Source of the DNA: Actinomadura darangshiensis
Lineage (GTDB): Bacteria; Actinomycetota; Actinomycetes; Streptosporangiales; Streptosporangiaceae
Direction: 5' to 3'
Length of the DNA: 64,000 nucleotides
NCBI RefSeq assembly: GCF_004349235.1
Contig: NZ_SMKY01000005.1
Coordinates: 1-64,000, forward strand
Translations under genes and position numbers: made by a program
Shown: positions 38,225 through 47,311 of the stretch, piece by piece
How positions within the stretch are numbered: the stretch's first letter is position 1
Layout of the letters: every line of letters begins with the position of its first letter
The notes under the pieces: model-generated
Databases searched by the model: none
What the model was told of the DNA's origin: nothing
What the model saw: the letters and a program-made list of their open reading frames with translations, nothing else

Positions 38225-39088
38225 GTGACCGCCACCGGAGGCACCTGGGTCAAGAGCGAGCGGCAGCTCGAACGGGAGCGGCGCCGCCGCCGCGCGGGCG
38301 TGCGGTCGGCGTCGCTCGCCAGCGCGTCGACGATTCTCTGCGCCGTCGTCGTGGTGGCGGTCGTCGTGTCGTCGCCCGGCTGGCCCCGGGTGCACGAGAC
38401 GTTCTTCAACTGGGACGAGTTCGCCGGCGCGTTTCCGGACGTCCTGCGCGGCTTCTGGCTGAACGTCCGGATCTTCCTGATCGCCGAGCCGGTGATCCTG
38501 GCCGCCGGGCTGCTGGTCGCGCTCGCCCGCGGCCTGCGCAACCCGCTGTTCTTCCCGCTGCGGGCGCTGGCCGTCGCCTACACCGACGTGTTCCGGGGCA
38601 TCCCGACGATCCTGCTGGTGTACCTGGTCGGGTTCGGCCTGCCCGCGCTGCGGCTCCAGGGCGTCCCGGACGACCCGGCCGTGCTGGGCGGGTTCGCGCT
38701 GGTCCTCTCCTACGGCGCGTACGTCGCGGAGGTGTTCCGCGCCGGCATCGACTCGATCCATCCGAGCCAGCAGGCGGCGGCCAGGTCCCTCGGCCTCACC
38801 CGGGCGCAGAGCCTGCGCTTCGTCGTCCTCCCGCAGGCGGTGCGCCGCGTCGTCCCGCCGCTGCTGAACGACTTCGCGTCCCTGCAGAAGGACACCGCGC
38901 TCGTCGCCGTCCTCGGCCCGCTGGAGGCGCTCCGCCAGGCGCAGATCCACTCGGCCGACACCTTCAACTACACGCCGTTCCTCGCGTCGGCGGTGCTGTT
39001 CATCGCGCTGACGGTGCCGATGGCCCGGTTCACCGACCATCTCGCGATACGCGCCGAGCGGCGCCGCGCCCCCGGAGGCGGCACATGA
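38225..39088 (+). CDS. Amino acid ABC transporter permease
   Basis: 287 residues. The HisM/GlnP-type permease domain has the ATPase-contacting EAA loop (AARSLGLTRAQSLRFVVLPQAVRRVVPP) and about five membrane helices; TDVFRGIPTILLVYLVGFGLP is the entry segment of polar-amino-acid permeases. The N-terminal 30 residues are charged and cytoplasmic. It starts at GTG 38225, ten bases after the receptor gene. Confidence 0.92.
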   Translation: MTATGGTWVKSERQLERERRRRRAGVRSASLASASTILCAVVVVAVVVSSPGWPRVHETFFNWDEFAGAFPDVLRGFWLNVRIFLIAEPVILAAGLLVALARGLRNPLFFPLRALAVAYTDVFRGIPTILLVYLVGFGLPALRLQGVPDDPAVLGGFALVLSYGAYVAEVFRAGIDSIHPSQQAAARSLGLTRAQSLRFVVLPQAVRRVVPPLLNDFASLQKDTALVAVLGPLEALRQAQIHSADTFNYTPFLASAVLFIALTVPMARFTDHLAIRAERRRAPGGGT

Positions 39089-39834
39089 GCGATCCGCTGC
39101 TGCGCGTCGAAGGCGTGTGGAAGACCTACCAGGCGCAGCCGGTGCTGCGCGGTGTCGACCTGGACGTCGCGGCGCACGAGGTCGTCTGCCTGATCGGCGC
39201 GTCCGGGTCCGGCAAGTCGACGCTGCTGCGGTGCGTGAACGTCCTGGAGACGGTCGACGACGGCGCCGTCTTCCTGGAGGGCGAGGACATCACCGACCCG
39301 GGCGCCGACCCCGACGAGGTCCGCAAGCGCATCGGCATGGTGTTCCAGTCCTACAACCTGTTCCCCCACATGTCGGTGCTGGACAACATCACGCTCGCGC
39401 CGGTCCGCGTCCACAAGCGCTCGCGCGCCGAGGCGGTGGAGCAGGCCCGCGAGCTGCTGGACCGGTTCGGCCTCGCCGACAAGGCCGCCGAGTATCCCGA
39501 CCGGCTGTCCGGCGGCCAGCAGCAGCGCGTCGCGATCATCCGGGCGATGGCGGGGAGGCCGAGCCTCCTGCTGCTGGACGAGGTGACGTCCGCGCTCGAC
39601 CCGGAGCTCGTCACCGAGGTGATGGGCATCATCCGGGAGCTGAAGGACGCGGGCATGACGATGGTCCTCGCGACGCACGAGATGGGCTTCGCCCGCGACA
39701 TCGCCGACACGGTCTGCTTCCTGCACGACGGCGTCCTGCTCGAACGCGGCCCGGCCGAGCAGATCTTCGCCGAGCCCGCCGAGCCCCGCACCCGCGAGTT
39801 CCTGCGCCGCGTCCTCGCGTCCCGCCGCCTGTAG
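39085..39834 (+). CDS. Amino acid ABC transporter ATP-binding protein
   Basis: 249-residue GlnQ-type ATPase. Walker A GASGSGKSTLLR is at about 39-50, the Q-loop is VFQSYNLFPHMSV, the signature LSGGQQQRV, Walker B LLLLDEVTSALDPE, and the switch His in VLATHEMGFA. The start overlaps the permease stop by four bases. It completes the four-gene unit starting with the SAM hydrolase. Confidence 0.95.
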   Translation: MSDPLLRVEGVWKTYQAQPVLRGVDLDVAAHEVVCLIGASGSGKSTLLRCVNVLETVDDGAVFLEGEDITDPGADPDEVRKRIGMVFQSYNLFPHMSVLDNITLAPVRVHKRSRAEAVEQARELLDRFGLADKAAEYPDRLSGGQQQRVAIIRAMAGRPSLLLLDEVTSALDPELVTEVMGIIRELKDAGMTMVLATHEMGFARDIADTVCFLHDGVLLERGPAEQIFAEPAEPRTREFLRRVLASRRL

Positions 39835-39847
39835 GAGACTGATCACC

Positions 39848-40246
39848 GTGGAAGACCTCGACGTCGTCGCATGGATCCAGGTGTCGGACGGCCGGATGCT
39901 CGCCGTCCGGTCGCGCGGCCGCGACCTCCTCTACCTCCCCGGCGGTAAGCGCGAGCCGGGCGAGGACGACTGGTCGGCGCTGTCCCGCGAGGTCCGCGAG
40001 GAGCTGGACCTGGAGCTCGACCGGACGTCCTTCCGCGAGCTGGGCGTCATCCGGGCCCCCGCCCACGACCAGCCCGACTTCACCCACGTCCGCATGGCCT
40101 GCTTCACCGCCGCCTACCAGGGCGCGATGGCCGCGGCCGGCGAGGTGGACGAGTACGTCTACGTGGGCACGTCCGACCGCCACCTCCTCGCCCCCGCGGC
40201 CCAGGCGGCCCTGGACCTCGCCGGCGAACACGGCCTCCTCACCTGA
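39848..40246 (+). CDS. Nudix hydrolase
   Basis: 132 residues. The Nudix box is GGKREPGEDDWSALSREVREEL (about 35-56); the metal-binding REVREEL is intact, but the glycine after it is Asp. GTG 39848 is the start, 13 bases after the ATPase. The family hydrolyses nucleoside diphosphates linked to other groups; the substrate is unknown. It may be the fifth gene of the transporter operon. Confidence 0.88.
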   Translation: MEDLDVVAWIQVSDGRMLAVRSRGRDLLYLPGGKREPGEDDWSALSREVREELDLELDRTSFRELGVIRAPAHDQPDFTHVRMACFTAAYQGAMAAAGEVDEYVYVGTSDRHLLAPAAQAALDLAGEHGLLT

Positions 40247-40384
40247 CGTCCCCTAGTCGCTCTCAGGGTCGTCCCTTACGCCCGCGGCGGTATCCGGGGC
40301 GCGGGAAGGTGATCGGCGAGCGTAGGCGAGGTGCCTCTTGTGGGCCGATGCCCCCGGCCATGCCGTGCACGGAGCATCCTTGCC

Positions 40385-41119
40385 ATGACGAACACGACGC
40401 AGACCCTCACCCGACCCGACGTCCCCGTCCACGCCGGCCCGCCGAAGCTCTCCCGCATGGAGCTGCGCGCCGCGCAGATCGAGACGCTCGAAAGCCCGCG
40501 GCTGAAGTACGGCCTGCTCGCCCGGATGCTGTTCAAGCAGATGGACCTGGTCTACGGCCGCGAGCGCACGCTGGTGAAGTTCACGATGCTGGAGTTCATC
40601 GCCCGCGTCCCCTACCAGGCGTGGGAGCGGATGGGCTACCTGTCGCTGTCCCGGAACCGGCGTCGCTCGGCGCTCGCCAAACGCGTGTACGAGCGGATCG
40701 CCGAGACCCGTGAGGAGCAGGACAACGAGCAGTGGCACCTGCTGATCCTCCAGGACCTCGTCCAGCGGGACGGCCTGAGGCAGTCGTTCGTGCTGCACCG
40801 GCTGGCGCCGTGGCTCGTGGCGTTCTTCTACTACCACGTGTCGTGGCTGCTGTTCCTGGTGCGGCCCGAGCTGAGCTACCGGCTCAACGCCGACTTCGAG
40901 GACCACGCCGAGCACGAGTACATGTCCTACGTCGCCGAGCACCCCGAGCTGGAGCACGTCCCGGCGCCCGCCACGTACGCCGCCGAGTACGGCCGGTACG
41001 ACACGGTCGCCGACCTGCTCCGCCAGATCGGCCACGACGAGCGGGCCCACAAGCTCGACAGCCTGGTCAACATGCGGCACCCGCGCTTCCAGGACGCGCC
41101 TATGACAGCTCGTCGATGA
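40385..41119 (+). CDS. Alternative-oxidase-like di-iron protein
   Basis: 244 residues from ATG 40385 (MTNTTQTLTRPDVPVH). The layout matches alternative oxidase (AOX), a membrane-bound quinol oxidase with a di-iron centre: LEFIARVPYQAWE, then EEQDNEQWHLL, a hydrophobic hairpin (VLHRLAPWLVAFFYYHVSWLLF), then FEDHAEHEYMSYV and IGHDERAHKLD, which together give the Glu and Glu-x-x-His metal ligands. AOX would take electrons from quinol to oxygen without pumping protons. Length is shorter than plant AOX but close to bacterial ones. Its last 20 bases overlap a convergent MarR gene. Confidence 0.75.
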   Translation: MTNTTQTLTRPDVPVHAGPPKLSRMELRAAQIETLESPRLKYGLLARMLFKQMDLVYGRERTLVKFTMLEFIARVPYQAWERMGYLSLSRNRRRSALAKRVYERIAETREEQDNEQWHLLILQDLVQRDGLRQSFVLHRLAPWLVAFFYYHVSWLLFLVRPELSYRLNADFEDHAEHEYMSYVAEHPELEHVPAPATYAAEYGRYDTVADLLRQIGHDERAHKLDSLVNMRHPRFQDAPMTARR

Positions 41120-41510
41120 TCTTCTCCAGGGCGCTGCCCAGGTGGCGCCGCTCCTCCTCCGTCAGCGCGGCGGTGACTCGCTCCTCCAGTCGCCGCCGCG
41201 CCTTCCTGATCGGTGCCTCCGCGCGGCGCGCCCGGTCGGTGAGGTAGAGCCGGACGAGCCGCGCGTCGGCCGGGTCCCGCCGCCGGACGACCAGGCCCGC
41301 GGTCTCCATCCGGGTGGCGGTGTTGACGATCGTCGGAGTGGTCAGCCCGAGCCGCGCGGCCAGTTCGCCCGGCGCCAGGCCGTCCTCCTCCCAGAGGACC
41401 TCCAGCACGAGGTTCTGCCCGACGCGCACGCCGTGCTCGCTCATCGCCGCGTCGGTCTCCGCCCGCAGCAGCTTGTGCGCTCGCGTGAACAGCCTCAGCA
41501 GGTCTTCCAT
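41100..41510 (-). CDS. MarR-family regulator
   Basis: 136-residue winged-helix protein: [40 protein letters not shown] is the DNA-binding region. It is convergent and overlapping with the AOX-like gene and divergent from the epimerase, with two operator-like palindromes in front of it. Control of the epimerase gene and of itself is likely; the overlap could also affect AOX by antisense transcription. Confidence 0.9.
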   Translation of the reverse strand: MEDLLRLFTRAHKLLRAETDAAMSEHGVRVGQNLVLEVLWEEDGLAPGELAARLGLTTPTIVNTATRMETAGLVVRRRDPADARLVRLYLTDRARRAEAPIRKARRRLEERVTAALTEEERRHLGSALEKIIDELS

Positions 41511-41525
41511 CCGGAAATCCTACAA

Positions 41526-41581
41526 ATCGTTTGCATGCTAGCGATGTGCCGCCCTACGCTCTCAATAGCGTGCTAACGATT
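41526..41581. promoter_or_regulatory. Two MarR-type operator palindromes
   Basis: ATCGTTTGCATGCTAGCGAT at 41526-41545 is a 20-bp near-palindrome. A second copy, read from the other strand as ATCGTTAGCACGCTATTG, lies at 41564-41581, ending ten bases before the epimerase ATG. The pair spans both divergent starts. Confidence 0.75.
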
Positions 41582-41590
41582 GGAGACGGC

Positions 41591-42511
41591 ATGATCCTCG
41601 TCACCGGCGGCCTCGGCTTCATCGGCTCCCACGTCGCGCAGGCGCTTCTCGATCTCGGCGAGGAATGCGTTCTGACCCGGCACCGCAGCGGCCCGCCGCC
41701 CGCCTTCCTCCGTCCCGCCGGACGCGTCGCCGTCGAGCCGCTGGACATGACCGACCGGGACGCGTTCCTCGGCCTCGGCGACCGGCATCCGATCACCGGG
41801 ATCGTCCATCTCGCCGGCGTCGGCCTCGGCGCGCTCGACCCGATCGACGAGCTGCGCGCCAACACGTCCGGCCTGCTCAACGCGCTGCAAGCCGCCCGCG
41901 ACTGGGGCGTCGGCCGCATCTGCGTCGCCAGCACGATCGGCGTGTACGGGGGCGTCCGGGAGAATCCGCTGCGGGAGGACGCGCCGCTCCCGCCGGGGAC
42001 GCCGCACACGATCCCGGCGTTCAAGCGGGCCGCGGAGGAGCTGACGTCCGTCGTGTCGGGCGAGACGGCCGTCATCCTGCGGATCGGCGCGATCTGGGGG
42101 CCGCTCGGCCGCCCGTCCTCCCCGTTCTTCGCGATCCCGGGCCTGGTGAACGCGGCCGTCCGCGGCGAGCCGTGCACCGCGTACGCCGGCGACGGCATCG
42201 ACGCCCTCTACGCGCGGGACTGCGGCCGCGCCATCGCGCTCCTCCAGACGACGGAGAAGGTGCACCACGGCATCTACAACATCGGCTCCGGACACGCCAC
42301 GACGAACGCGGAGGTCGCCGCGGCCGTCGAGAAGGTCGTCCCGGACGCCGCGATCGAGCTGGCCGACGGCCGCTCGCCGGACGCACCGGACGAGAACCTC
42401 GTCCTCGACACGTCCCGCCTCCACGGCGACACCGGATTCACCCTCGCCTACGACATCGAGGCCGCCGTGGCCGACCACGTGGCCTGGCTGCGCCGAAGTC
42501 AGGCATCCTGA
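41591..42511 (+). CDS. NAD-dependent epimerase/dehydratase family protein, catalytic Tyr apparently lost
   Basis: 306-residue extended SDR from ATG 41591 ([19 protein letters not shown]). The cofactor loop TGGLGFIG is intact and ASTIGVYGG gives the usual Ser/Thr region. Where YxxxK is expected the sequence reads IPAFK, with Lys but no Tyr, so normal epimerase chemistry is doubtful; a binding or reductase role is possible. Under control of the MarR palindromes upstream. Confidence 0.85.
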   Translation: MILVTGGLGFIGSHVAQALLDLGEECVLTRHRSGPPPAFLRPAGRVAVEPLDMTDRDAFLGLGDRHPITGIVHLAGVGLGALDPIDELRANTSGLLNALQAARDWGVGRICVASTIGVYGGVRENPLREDAPLPPGTPHTIPAFKRAAEELTSVVSGETAVILRIGAIWGPLGRPSSPFFAIPGLVNAAVRGEPCTAYAGDGIDALYARDCGRAIALLQTTEKVHHGIYNIGSGHATTNAEVAAAVEKVVPDAAIELADGRSPDAPDENLVLDTSRLHGDTGFTLAYDIEAAVADHVAWLRRSQAS

Positions 42512-42548
42512 CCCGCGCTCGGCTCGGACGCGGCCTGGCCGATCGGCG

Positions 42549-43916
42549 TCATGACAGAGCGATGCCGCTGCCGATGCCGAGCGCCAGCGAGCACAGAGCG
42601 GCGGTGACGGCGACGGCCGATGCACCCCGCGCCGGAGGCGACGGGACGGACGGCCGCCGGAACAGCGGGACGATCCAGCGCAGGTAGTAGAAGACGCTCG
42701 CGGCGGTGTTGACGGCGGCGACCACGGCCAGCCAGGCGTAGTGGCCGTCCAGCGCCGCGCCGAACATCAGGACCTTGCCGACGAACACGGCGGTCGGCGG
42801 CGTCCCGATGAAGCCGAGCAGGCAGACGACGAGCGAGAGGCCCACGAGCGGGGAACCGCGGAGCAGTCCCGCGTACTCGGCCAGGTCGTCGCGGCCGGTG
42901 GCGACGACGACGGCGAACGCGCCCAGGTTCGTGACCGCGTAGGCGGCGACGTAGTAGAGGACCGCCGGCTGGGCCAGGTCCGTCCGGCCCGCCATCGCGA
43001 CCGGCACGAGGAGGTAGCCCGCCTGGCTGACGGTCGAGTACGCCAGCAGCCGGCGGACGTTGTCCTGCCCGAACGCGGCGAGGTTGCCGAGCGTCATCGT
43101 CGCCGCCGCGACGACGGCGAGGAGGGCGGGCCAGGCGTCCGGCAGCGTCTCGGCGCCGAACCGGTAGAGGGCGGCGAACGCGCCGATCTTCGGGACGGTC
43201 GTGACGTAGGCGGCGATGGCGGGCGGCGCGCCCTCGGCCACGTCCGGTACCCAGAAGTGGCCGGGGACGGCGCCCGCCTTGAACAGCAGTCCGGCGAGCA
43301 GCGCGACGACGCCGGCCGCGACCGCCGCCTGGGGCGCGTCCGCCAGCCCTACACGGAGCACCGGATAGGCCGTGCCGCGTCCGATGCCGGACAGCAGCGT
43401 GACACCGGCGAGCATGAGCACGCCGAGCAGCGCCCCCATCAGGTAGTACTTCAGCGCGGCCTCGGTTCCGGGGGCGTCCTTGCCGAACCCGGCGAGCGCG
43501 TAGGCGGGGATGCTCGCCAGCAGGTATGCGGCGACGAGGACCAGCAGGTCGGACGTGGCGCCGAGCACGACCGTCCCGAGCGCCGACAGGAGGATCAGCA
43601 CGTAGTGCTCGGTCTCCCGCGGATGGTCGCGCACCTGCCCGCGGGCCAGCGCGACGACCGCCAGCGTCGAGCCGAGCACGGTGATCCGGGTGACGTGCGT
43701 GACCGGGTCGACGGCGAAGGCGTCGAACGCCATCAGGTCGGCGCGGGTCGCCGCGACACCGGCGGCGGCGAGGCCCGCGACGAGCCCGGCCGCGCAGACC
43801 ACCGCGACCTGCCATTGCCGGCGCCGGGGCAGGAACAGCCCGCCGGCCAGCCCGAGGACGGCGGCGATGAGCACGCACAGCTCGGGGGCGAGGTCGGCGG
43901 GGTTCTCGTTCATCAC
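42549..43916 (-). CDS. nuoN: NADH-quinone oxidoreductase subunit N-like
   Basis: 455 residues with about 14 hydrophobic helices of the Mrp/Nuo antiporter family. The characteristic proton-channel Lys segments are seen (ALKYYLMGALLG and AVPGHFWVPDVAEG, then NVRRLLAYSTVSQAGYLLV). It is the last gene of the complex-I-like operon and overlaps nuoM by four bases. Confidence 0.93.
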   Translation of the reverse strand: MMNENPADLAPELCVLIAAVLGLAGGLFLPRRRQWQVAVVCAAGLVAGLAAAGVAATRADLMAFDAFAVDPVTHVTRITVLGSTLAVVALARGQVRDHPRETEHYVLILLSALGTVVLGATSDLLVLVAAYLLASIPAYALAGFGKDAPGTEAALKYYLMGALLGVLMLAGVTLLSGIGRGTAYPVLRVGLADAPQAAVAAGVVALLAGLLFKAGAVPGHFWVPDVAEGAPPAIAAYVTTVPKIGAFAALYRFGAETLPDAWPALLAVVAAATMTLGNLAAFGQDNVRRLLAYSTVSQAGYLLVPVAMAGRTDLAQPAVLYYVAAYAVTNLGAFAVVVATGRDDLAEYAGLLRGSPLVGLSLVVCLLGFIGTPPTAVFVGKVLMFGAALDGHYAWLAVVAAVNTAASVFYYLRWIVPLFRRPSVPSPPARGASAVAVTAALCSLALGIGSGIALS

Positions 43917-45394
43917 CGTCCCACCAGCGCGACGACGGCCGCCGACAGCGGCTCGATCGTGTCCAGCAGGACGCGGGGCACGACGCCGATGAGCAGCGAC
44001 AGCGCCAGCAGCGGGACGAGCGCCGCCAGTTCGGGTCGCCGCACCTCGCTCACCCGCGCGGTCAGCTCGCCCGGCGGCCCGAGGACGGCCCGGTGCAGAA
44101 CGCGCAGGAAGAGCGCGGCCGTGATCAGGATGCCGAGGACGGCCAGGGCGCCGGTGACCGCCGTCGCCGCCGTGCCGGTTCCGATCGTTCCGGCGAAGAT
44201 CTGGAACTCGGCGATGAACCCTGAGAGCCCCGGCAGCCCGAGCGAGGCGAACGCCGCGATCCCGATCAGCCAGGCGAGGACGGGAGCGTTGTGCGCGATG
44301 CCGCCGAACCGTCCGAGGTCATAGGTTCCGGCCCGGTCGTCCAGCACCCCGCACAGCAGGAACAGCGCGCCGGTGACCAGGCCGTGGCTGACCATCTGCG
44401 TGACGGCGCCGGTCACCGCGAGCCGCCGCGCGCCTGCGTCGCCGGACGCGTACCCGGCCGCACCCAGCGCCAGCAGGATGTACCCCATGTGGTTGACGGA
44501 CGTGTAGGCGACGAGCCGCTTGACGTTGTCCTGCGCCAGCGCGACCAGCGCCCCGTACAGGACGCTGACCAGCCCGACGATCAGCATGACGAGCGCGTAG
44601 CGGCGCCAGGCGTCCGGCAGCATCGGCATCGCGATCCGGACGAACCCGTACGTGCCCATCTTCAGCATGACCCCGGCGAGGATCGCCGACCCGGCGGCGG
44701 GAGCGTCGGTGTGCGCGGGCGGCAGCCACGTGTGGAACGGGACGACGGGCGTCTTGATCCCGAGCCCGATCCCGATGGCGAGGAGCGTCAGCCCGCCCAG
44801 GCCGCCGTGCAGCGGAGGCGTGCGGGTCAGCTCCACCATGTCGAACGTGTTGGGGTCGGCGCCCAGGTAGAGGCCGATGAATCCGAGCAGCAGGACGAGC
44901 GACCCCAGGAACGTGTACAGGAAGAACTTCAGTGCCGACCGCGACCGGTCGCCGTGCCCCCACAGCAGGATCACGAAGTACATGCCGACGATCGACAGGT
45001 CGAAGAACACGAAGAACAGCAGGAGGTCGAGGGCCGCGAACAGGCCCAGGCACACCGTCTCCAGGAAGAGGAACAGGATCGCGAACGCCCGCACGCGATG
45101 CGTCCGCCGCAGCGAGTACACGGCGCACGCGGCGAACAGGACGGCGGTCAGGGCGAGCAGCGGCAGCGACAGGCCGTCCACCCCGACGTGGTAGCCGGCC
45201 CGGACGGACGGGATCCACCGCACGTTCGTCTCGAACGAGACCCCGCCGCCCGTGCCGTGCCCGACCCACATGGCCGCGACCAGCGCGAGGTCGAGGACGG
45301 CGGCGCCGATCCACGTCCAGGCCACCGCGCGCCCCGGGACGGCCGGCAGCGCGCACGCCACCGCCAGCGGCAGGAAGATCACCAAGGCCAGCAT
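43913..45394 (-). CDS. nuoM: NADH-quinone oxidoreductase subunit M-like
   Basis: 493 residues, antiporter-type membrane subunit. Family segments: PLLALTAVLFAACAVYSLR, FLETVCLGLFAALDLLLFFVFFDLSIVGMYF (with the key Glu), LKFFLYTFLGSLVLL, TPVVPFHTWLPPAHTDAP, and NVKRLVAYTSVNHMGYILL. The discontinuous helices and charged residues of a proton channel are conserved. Four bases overlap with nuoN. Confidence 0.95.
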   Translation of the reverse strand: MLALVIFLPLAVACALPAVPGRAVAWTWIGAAVLDLALVAAMWVGHGTGGGVSFETNVRWIPSVRAGYHVGVDGLSLPLLALTAVLFAACAVYSLRRTHRVRAFAILFLFLETVCLGLFAALDLLLFFVFFDLSIVGMYFVILLWGHGDRSRSALKFFLYTFLGSLVLLLGFIGLYLGADPNTFDMVELTRTPPLHGGLGGLTLLAIGIGLGIKTPVVPFHTWLPPAHTDAPAAGSAILAGVMLKMGTYGFVRIAMPMLPDAWRRYALVMLIVGLVSVLYGALVALAQDNVKRLVAYTSVNHMGYILLALGAAGYASGDAGARRLAVTGAVTQMVSHGLVTGALFLLCGVLDDRAGTYDLGRFGGIAHNAPVLAWLIGIAAFASLGLPGLSGFIAEFQIFAGTIGTGTAATAVTGALAVLGILITAALFLRVLHRAVLGPPGELTARVSEVRRPELAALVPLLALSLLIGVVPRVLLDTIEPLSAAVVALVGR

Positions 45395-45398
45395 CGGT

Positions 45399-47009
45399 TC
45401 ACCCGGCCAGGAGGGCGACGAGGACGAGGACCGCGAGCACCACCGCGGCCTGGGCGTAGTACATGTGGACCTGCCCCGTCTGCGGGCGGCGTGCCAGCGC
45501 GGCCAGCCACCGGGCGCTCCGCCCGACCGCGTCGACGAGGCCGTCCACGCGCAACTCGACGCGGCGCCCGGTGAGGCCCGCCGCCCAGCGCCCGCCCCGG
45601 ACGATTCCGCGCACCGCCCCGTCCACGACCTGGTCGTCGAACCGGGCCAGTGCCCGCGCGAGCGCGAACACCGGGCGGACCGCGACGGCCAGCGCGACCC
45701 GCTCCGACCAGAGCCAGTTCACCGCCCACGCGGGCTCCGGAACCCGCCGGACGCCCGCGACCGCCGCCACCGTGACCACCGCCAGCACACCGGACAGGGC
45801 AGCGACCCGCACATCGGACTTCTCGGGCACCCCGAGCACCCGCCCCCAGGCACCCGCCAGCGCGGGAATCCCGAGCACGACGGCACCGAGAGCCAGCACG
45901 GCCAACGGCACCGACTCCAGGAGGGGCACCCGGAACGCGCCGCCCTCGGCCGGGCGGAACACGGCGAGCAACGCCTTCGCGGCGTAGGCGGCCGACAGGA
46001 CGGAGGCGGCGAGCCCGACCGCGAGCAGGCCGCCGCCGGCGTCCGCGAGCACCTCGTCCTTCGTCGCCCACAACGACAGCGGCGGGACGCCGGCCAGCGC
46101 GAGCGCCCCCGCACCGAACGCCGCCCCGACCGGCCGGTGGCGGCGGGCGGCCCCCCGCAGCTCGCCGAGCCGCTGCGTCCCGAGCACGCTCAGCCACACA
46201 CCGGCGCAGAGGAACAGGAGGCTCTTCACCGCGGCGTGCGCGACGAGGTGCGCCGTCCCGCCGGCCACCGAGCCGAGCCCGGCCGCCAGCACCATGAAGC
46301 CGATCTGCGCGCAGGTGGACGCGGCAAGGAGCTGCTTGAGATCGCGCTGCGCCAACGCGACGGCGCCCAAGACCAACGCGGTCAGAGCCCCCACCCAGCT
46401 CACCAAGGTGTCCGCCCACCCGGTCGCCGCCAGCAACGGGTGGAGCCGCAGCAGCAGATACGCACCGGCGGCGACCATCGTCGCCGAGTGCAGCAGCGCC
46501 GACACAGGGCTCGGCCCCGCCATCGCGCGCGACAGCCAGAACGAGAACGGCAGTTGCGCCGACTTCCCCAGCGCGGAGACCACGACACCGGCCGCGACGA
46601 GATCCCGCCAAGGCGCTTCGGCCGCGGCCAGATCGTCGAGCCGCAGCGAGTGGGCTCCCGCGACGGCGAACCCCGCCGCCATGTAGAGCCCCAGGTCGGC
46701 GGCCCGGGTCGTCAGGAACGCGACGTCCGCCGACCGCACCCGCTCGGCGTCCGGCCACAGGTAGCCGATGAGCGCGTACGACATCGCGCCCATGACCTCC
46801 CAGCCCATCAGCAGCAGCACCAGATCCGCCGCGGTGACGGTGACGGCCATGGCCGCCGCGAAGACCAGCATCAGCACGTAGAACCGGGCGCCGAACTTCT
46901 CCCCGGCCGCGTGGACGAGCACCGCCACCAGGACGACGGCCAGCGTCGCCAGCAGGACGGCGGACAGCCCGTCCACCGCCAGTCCGCCCGGCCATCCCGG
47001 CAGCATCAT
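45399..47009 (-). CDS. nuoL: NADH-quinone oxidoreductase subunit L-like
   Basis: 536 residues, shorter than the roughly 610 of standard NuoL. Antiporter signatures are present (LMGWEVMGAMSYALIGYLW, LPFSFWLSRAMAGPSPVSALLHSATMVAAGAYL, LKQLLAASTCAQIGFMVLA). The long lateral C-terminal helix that clamps NuoM and NuoN in standard complex I seems shortened. The start at 47009 overlaps nuoK by four bases. Confidence 0.93.
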   Translation of the reverse strand: MMLPGWPGGLAVDGLSAVLLATLAVVLVAVLVHAAGEKFGARFYVLMLVFAAAMAVTVTAADLVLLLMGWEVMGAMSYALIGYLWPDAERVRSADVAFLTTRAADLGLYMAAGFAVAGAHSLRLDDLAAAEAPWRDLVAAGVVVSALGKSAQLPFSFWLSRAMAGPSPVSALLHSATMVAAGAYLLLRLHPLLAATGWADTLVSWVGALTALVLGAVALAQRDLKQLLAASTCAQIGFMVLAAGLGSVAGGTAHLVAHAAVKSLLFLCAGVWLSVLGTQRLGELRGAARRHRPVGAAFGAGALALAGVPPLSLWATKDEVLADAGGGLLAVGLAASVLSAAYAAKALLAVFRPAEGGAFRVPLLESVPLAVLALGAVVLGIPALAGAWGRVLGVPEKSDVRVAALSGVLAVVTVAAVAGVRRVPEPAWAVNWLWSERVALAVAVRPVFALARALARFDDQVVDGAVRGIVRGGRWAAGLTGRRVELRVDGLVDAVGRSARWLAALARRPQTGQVHMYYAQAAVVLAVLVLVALLAG

Positions 47010-47311
47010 CCGCGTAGATCTCCGGCATCGTCGGTCATGTCCACGTCACGGGCCCGGAACAGCGCGGTGACGACGGCGAACCCCATCGCCATCTCCAGCG
47101 CCATCACGGTGATCGCGACGAGCACCAGGACCTGCCCGTCCGCCGTGCCGGGCGACACCCAGAACCAGAACCCGGCCCCGGCGGCCACCACACCGTTGAT
47201 CATGAGTTCGAGGCCCATCATGAGCATCACGATCGACTGCTGCGACAGCGCCCCGAACAGCCCGACGCAGAACAGCGCGGCGGCGAGCAGCAGGAACGTC
47301 TCCAGGGTCAT
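47006..47311 (-). CDS. nuoK: NADH-quinone oxidoreductase subunit K-like
   Basis: 101 residues, three membrane helices. ATG 47311 overlaps the nuoJ stop by four bases. The two buried glutamates of NuoK helices are represented in MMGLELMINGV and ITVMALEMAMGF. The open frame beyond 47311 only shadows nuoJ. Confidence 0.94.
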   Translation of the reverse strand: MTLETFLLLAAALFCVGLFGALSQQSIVMLMMGLELMINGVVAAGAGFWFWVSPGTADGQVLVLVAITVMALEMAMGFAVVTALFRARDVDMTDDAGDLRG

